A stretch of 25,480 nt of DNA from Microbacterium sp. Lineage in GTDB: Bacteria; Actinomycetota; Actinomycetes; Actinomycetales; Microbacteriaceae. Each line of letters starts with the position of its first letter. Position 1 is the first letter of the stretch. A program made the translations under genes and the position numbers. The stretch spans positions 1-25,480 of the forward strand of contig NZ_QFPF01000027.1 in the NCBI RefSeq assembly GCF_003248605.1, in the 5' to 3' direction. The notes under the pieces are model-generated. The model was not told the origin of the DNA and did not search any database. It was given only the letters and a program-made list of their open reading frames with translations. Positions 23,242-25,480 of this stretch are shown here, one piece after another.

Positions 23242-24654
23242 ATGATCGCGCTGACGCTCGCCGAGATCGCCCGGGTGACGGGCGGTGAGCTGCAGGCCGC
23301 AGGCCCGCACACGCCCGAGACGATCGTGGACGGCACCGTCGACACCGATTCGCGGGGGATCACCCCCGGCGGCATCTTCGCCGCCAAGCCCGGCGCCGAG
23401 ACCGACGGCCACCTCTTCGTCGACGCGGCGGTCGAGGGCGGGGCGGTCCTGGCGATCGTCGAGCGTCCGGTGGCGGCATCCATCTCGCAGGTGATCGTGC
23501 CGAGCGTCGTGGCGGCCCTGGCAGACCTCGCCCGCCACGTCGTCGCCCGCGTGCGCGATGCGGGCTCGCTCACCGTCGTCGGAGTCACGGGCTCCAACGG
23601 CAAGACGACGACCAAGAACATGCTCGCGCGCATCCTCGTCGACGAGGGTGAGACGGTGTGGCCGGTCGCCTCGTTCAACAACGAGGTCGGCGCGCCGCTG
23701 ACCATGCTGCGGGTGACGCCCACGACGCGATATCTCGTGTGCGAGTTCGGTGCGAGCGCGCCCGGAGAGATCGCGCGCCTCGCGGGCCTGGTGACCCCCG
23801 ACATCGGCATCGTGCTGATGGTGGGAATGGCCCACGCGGGCGGCTTCGGCGGCATCGAGGCCACGGTGGCGGCGAAGTCCGAGCTCGTCTCCGCGGTGCG
23901 GCCGGGCGGTACGGCCGTGCTCAACGCCGACGATCCGCGGGTTGCGGGTATGGCCGGGATCGCGCGAGATCGCGGGCTCGAGGTGGTCTGGTTCGGGCGC
24001 GGCGCGAGCGCGCAGGTGCGCGCCGACGACGTGCGGGTGGATGCCGCCGGCACATCGTGCACGGTGCACGCGATCGGGTCGAGCGCGCCGCTGCGCCTGC
24101 GGGTGCTCGGCGAGCATCACGTCATGAACGCGCTCGCGGCCATCGCCGCCGCCACCCGCATCGGCGTCACGCTCGCCGAGTGCGTCGCCCGCCTCGAGAC
24201 GCTCGAGATCGCCGAGCGCTGGCGCATGCAGCCGCTCGGATCCGACAGCATCCGCATCGTCAACGACGCGTACAACGCCAGCCCCGACTCGATGGCTGCG
24301 GCGCTGCGCACCCTCGCGCAGATCACCGAGCCCGGACAGCGCATGGTCGCCGTCCTCGGCGCGATGAGCGAGCTGGGGGAGTTCGCCGAGGATGAGCACG
24401 ACCGGGTCGGCCTTCTGGCCGTGCGCCTCGGGGTGCAGCGCATCGTCATCGTCGGCGCCGACGCGCGGCGGATGTTCCTCGAGGCGATCGCACAGGGATC
24501 GTGGGACGGCGAGGCCGTGTTCTTCGCCGACGCCGACGCCGCCTACGACTACCTCGTCGGCGAACTCCGCGACGGCGACCGCGTGCTCGTGAAGTCGTCG
24601 AACGCGGCGGGGCTTCGGCACCTCGGCGATCGTCTGGGAGAATCGGTCTCGTGA
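23242..24654 (+). CDS. murF: UDP-N-acetylmuramoyl-tripeptide--D-alanyl-D-alanine ligase
   Basis: The 470-residue Mur ligase adds D-Ala-D-Ala to the cytoplasmic UDP-MurNAc-tripeptide, using ATP. DTDSRGITPGGIFAA (about 34-48) is the N-terminal UDP-binding motif. VVGVTGSNGKTTTKNML (112-128) is the ATP loop. FNNEVGAPLT (145-154) and NDAYNASPDSM are MurF signatures that separate it from MurE and MurC. LNADDPRV and EHHVMNALAAIA are general Mur ligase motifs. The chosen ATG, 23242, follows an AAGGAAGGA site and starts at the family's first strand; the frame is open farther upstream but there overlaps ftsI. The mraY start overlaps its stop. In type B peptidoglycan organisms the third residue is not always a diamino acid, so the true tripeptide substrate is uncertain. 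Confidence 0.95.
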   Translation: MIALTLAEIARVTGGELQAAGPHTPETIVDGTVDTDSRGITPGGIFAAKPGAETDGHLFVDAAVEGGAVLAIVERPVAASISQVIVPSVVAALADLARHVVARVRDAGSLTVVGVTGSNGKTTTKNMLARILVDEGETVWPVASFNNEVGAPLTMLRVTPTTRYLVCEFGASAPGEIARLAGLVTPDIGIVLMVGMAHAGGFGGIEATVAAKSELVSAVRPGGTAVLNADDPRVAGMAGIARDRGLEVVWFGRGASAQVRADDVRVDAAGTSCTVHAIGSSAPLRLRVLGEHHVMNALAAIAAATRIGVTLAECVARLETLEIAERWRMQPLGSDSIRIVNDAYNASPDSMAAALRTLAQITEPGQRMVAVLGAMSELGEFAEDEHDRVGLLAVRLGVQRIVIVGADARRMFLEAIAQGSWDGEAVFFADADAAYDYLVGELRDGDRVLVKSSNAAGLRHLGDRLGESVS

Positions 24655-25480
24655 GGTCTCTGCTGACGGCGGCCGCGATTTCGCTGGCCTTCACCCTCTT
24701 CCTCACCCCCGTCTTCATCCGGCTGTTCCGGACCTGGGGGTGGGGTCAGGTCATCCGCACCCCCGAGGCGATCGAGAATCCGAGCCACGGCGAGAAGCGC
24801 GGGACGCCCACGATGGGCGGCACGATCTTCATCGTCGGCACGATCGTCGGGTACCTCATCGGCGGGTACACCGGCAACAACCCGCCCACGATCTCGGGCT
24901 GGCTCGTGATCTGGATGATGGTCGGCTTCGGCGCGGTCGGGTTCATCGACGACTACATGAAGGTGAGGCGCCAGCGCAGTCTCGGCCTGACGGGGTGGCC
25001 CAAGGTGGTCGGCCAGATCATCGTCACCGTGCCTTTCGGCGTCGTCGCCCTGCACCCCGCGTTCGAGAACGTGTGGGGGCAGACCCCCGCGAGTGCCTAC
25101 GTGTCGCTGTTCCGCGACCTGCCCGTGCTCTCGTTCATGGCCCTCGGCCCGATCCTCGGCTGGCTGCTCTACCTCGCCTGGCTCTCGCTGATCGGCGTGG
25201 CCTCCTCCAACAGCGTCAACGTCACCGACGGGCTCGACGGACTCGCGGCCGGCGCGGGTGTGTTCGTCGTCGGCGCGTACAGCCTCATCGCGTTCTGGCA
25301 GTTCAACCAGGTCTGCACCGGCGCGGGGCTCGCGCCCGCGCTCCAACCCGCGTGCTACGACACGCGAGACCCGTTCGACCTCGCGATCGTCTCCGCCGCG
25401 TTCGTCGGCGCCCTCGTCGGGTTCCTGTGGTGGAACGCGCCCAAAGCCAAGCTCTTCATGGGCGATGTCGGATCGATGGC
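24651..25480 (+). CDS. mraY: Phospho-N-acetylmuramoyl-pentapeptide-transferase, partial (runs off the window)
   Basis: The first 276 codons of MraY are present and the frame is still open at the window end. MraY moves phospho-MurNAc-pentapeptide from UDP to undecaprenyl phosphate, making lipid I in the membrane. Hydrophobic helices alternate with conserved loops: KRGTPTMGG (49-57), FIDDYMKV (98-105, with D100/D101), NSVNVTDGLDGLA (about 187-199), and KLFMGDVGS at the very end. These are the catalytic and Mg-binding motifs. GTG 24651 overlaps the murF TGA and is preceded by GGGAG (24636-24640), and it opens the usual hydrophobic first helix. The gene continues the dcw cluster, with murD and ftsW expected beyond the edge. 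Confidence 0.95.
   Translation, partial: MRSLLTAAAISLAFTLFLTPVFIRLFRTWGWGQVIRTPEAIENPSHGEKRGTPTMGGTIFIVGTIVGYLIGGYTGNNPPTISGWLVIWMMVGFGAVGFIDDYMKVRRQRSLGLTGWPKVVGQIIVTVPFGVVALHPAFENVWGQTPASAYVSLFRDLPVLSFMALGPILGWLLYLAWLSLIGVASSNSVNVTDGLDGLAAGAGVFVVGAYSLIAFWQFNQVCTGAGLAPALQPACYDTRDPFDLAIVSAAFVGALVGFLWWNAPKAKLFMGDVGSM

Noticed and set aside
24549..25346. A 265-codon minus-strand frame at the right edge
   Set aside because: Antisense to murF and mraY, whose motifs are complete. The real mraY frame has no stop inside the window.

Overview
The window is chromosomal DNA from a high-GC actinobacterium. Gene content, codon use (G/C at almost every third position) and gene order fit the order Micrococcales, most likely the family Microbacteriaceae (Microbacterium-like). 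That assignment rests on recalled synteny and protein similarity, not on a search. The right part runs in the order of the Mycobacterium tuberculosis Rv2187 to Rv2156 segment (fadD15, acyltransferase, aroG, pknL, Rv2175c, idsA, DUF3040, mraZ, rsmH, ftsL-like, pbpB, murF, mraY), with some genes lost or inserted.

Left region (1-7419): the tail of a probable FtsR-like MerR regulator, a second MerR-type regulator (Rv1830-like), a convergent orphan ParA ATPase, a full-length pyruvate carboxylase, a MinD-like ATPase with a very acidic N-terminal half, and peptide deformylase. Middle (7423-12488): a long-chain acyl-CoA ligase, divergent from a glucokinase/acyltransferase/class II DAHP synthase row. 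A decayed stretch (12489-13523) follows. It holds a 17-bp tandem repeat and a broken DUF559-type endonuclease gene bracketed by two copies of one stem-loop repeat.

Next comes a signalling and envelope module (13524-17271): a PASTA-domain Ser/Thr kinase at the pknL position, a secreted LysM protein and the Rv2175c-type DNA-binding protein, known in mycobacteria as a PknL substrate. A polyprenyl diphosphate synthase and a DUF3040 membrane protein come next, ending in a strong UUCG-loop terminator. The 480-bp gap before mraZ is extremely GC-rich. It contains putative G-quadruplex motifs, a 26-bp-stem hairpin and two sets of MraZ-type boxes. The division and cell-wall (dcw) cluster then runs mraZ, rsmH, ftsL-like, ftsI, murF, mraY (cut by the window end). 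murE is missing from its usual place between ftsI and murF.

Most of the window is ordinary housekeeping sequence. I did not find a clearly new system. The best leads are: a recurring TAGACT-type -10 box placed 5-6 nt before start codons (leaderless genes); a face-to-face MraZ operator arrangement; the large hairpin upstream of mraZ; and the repeat-flanked endonuclease pseudogene. No tRNA, rRNA, CRISPR array, insertion sequence or prophage gene was seen.
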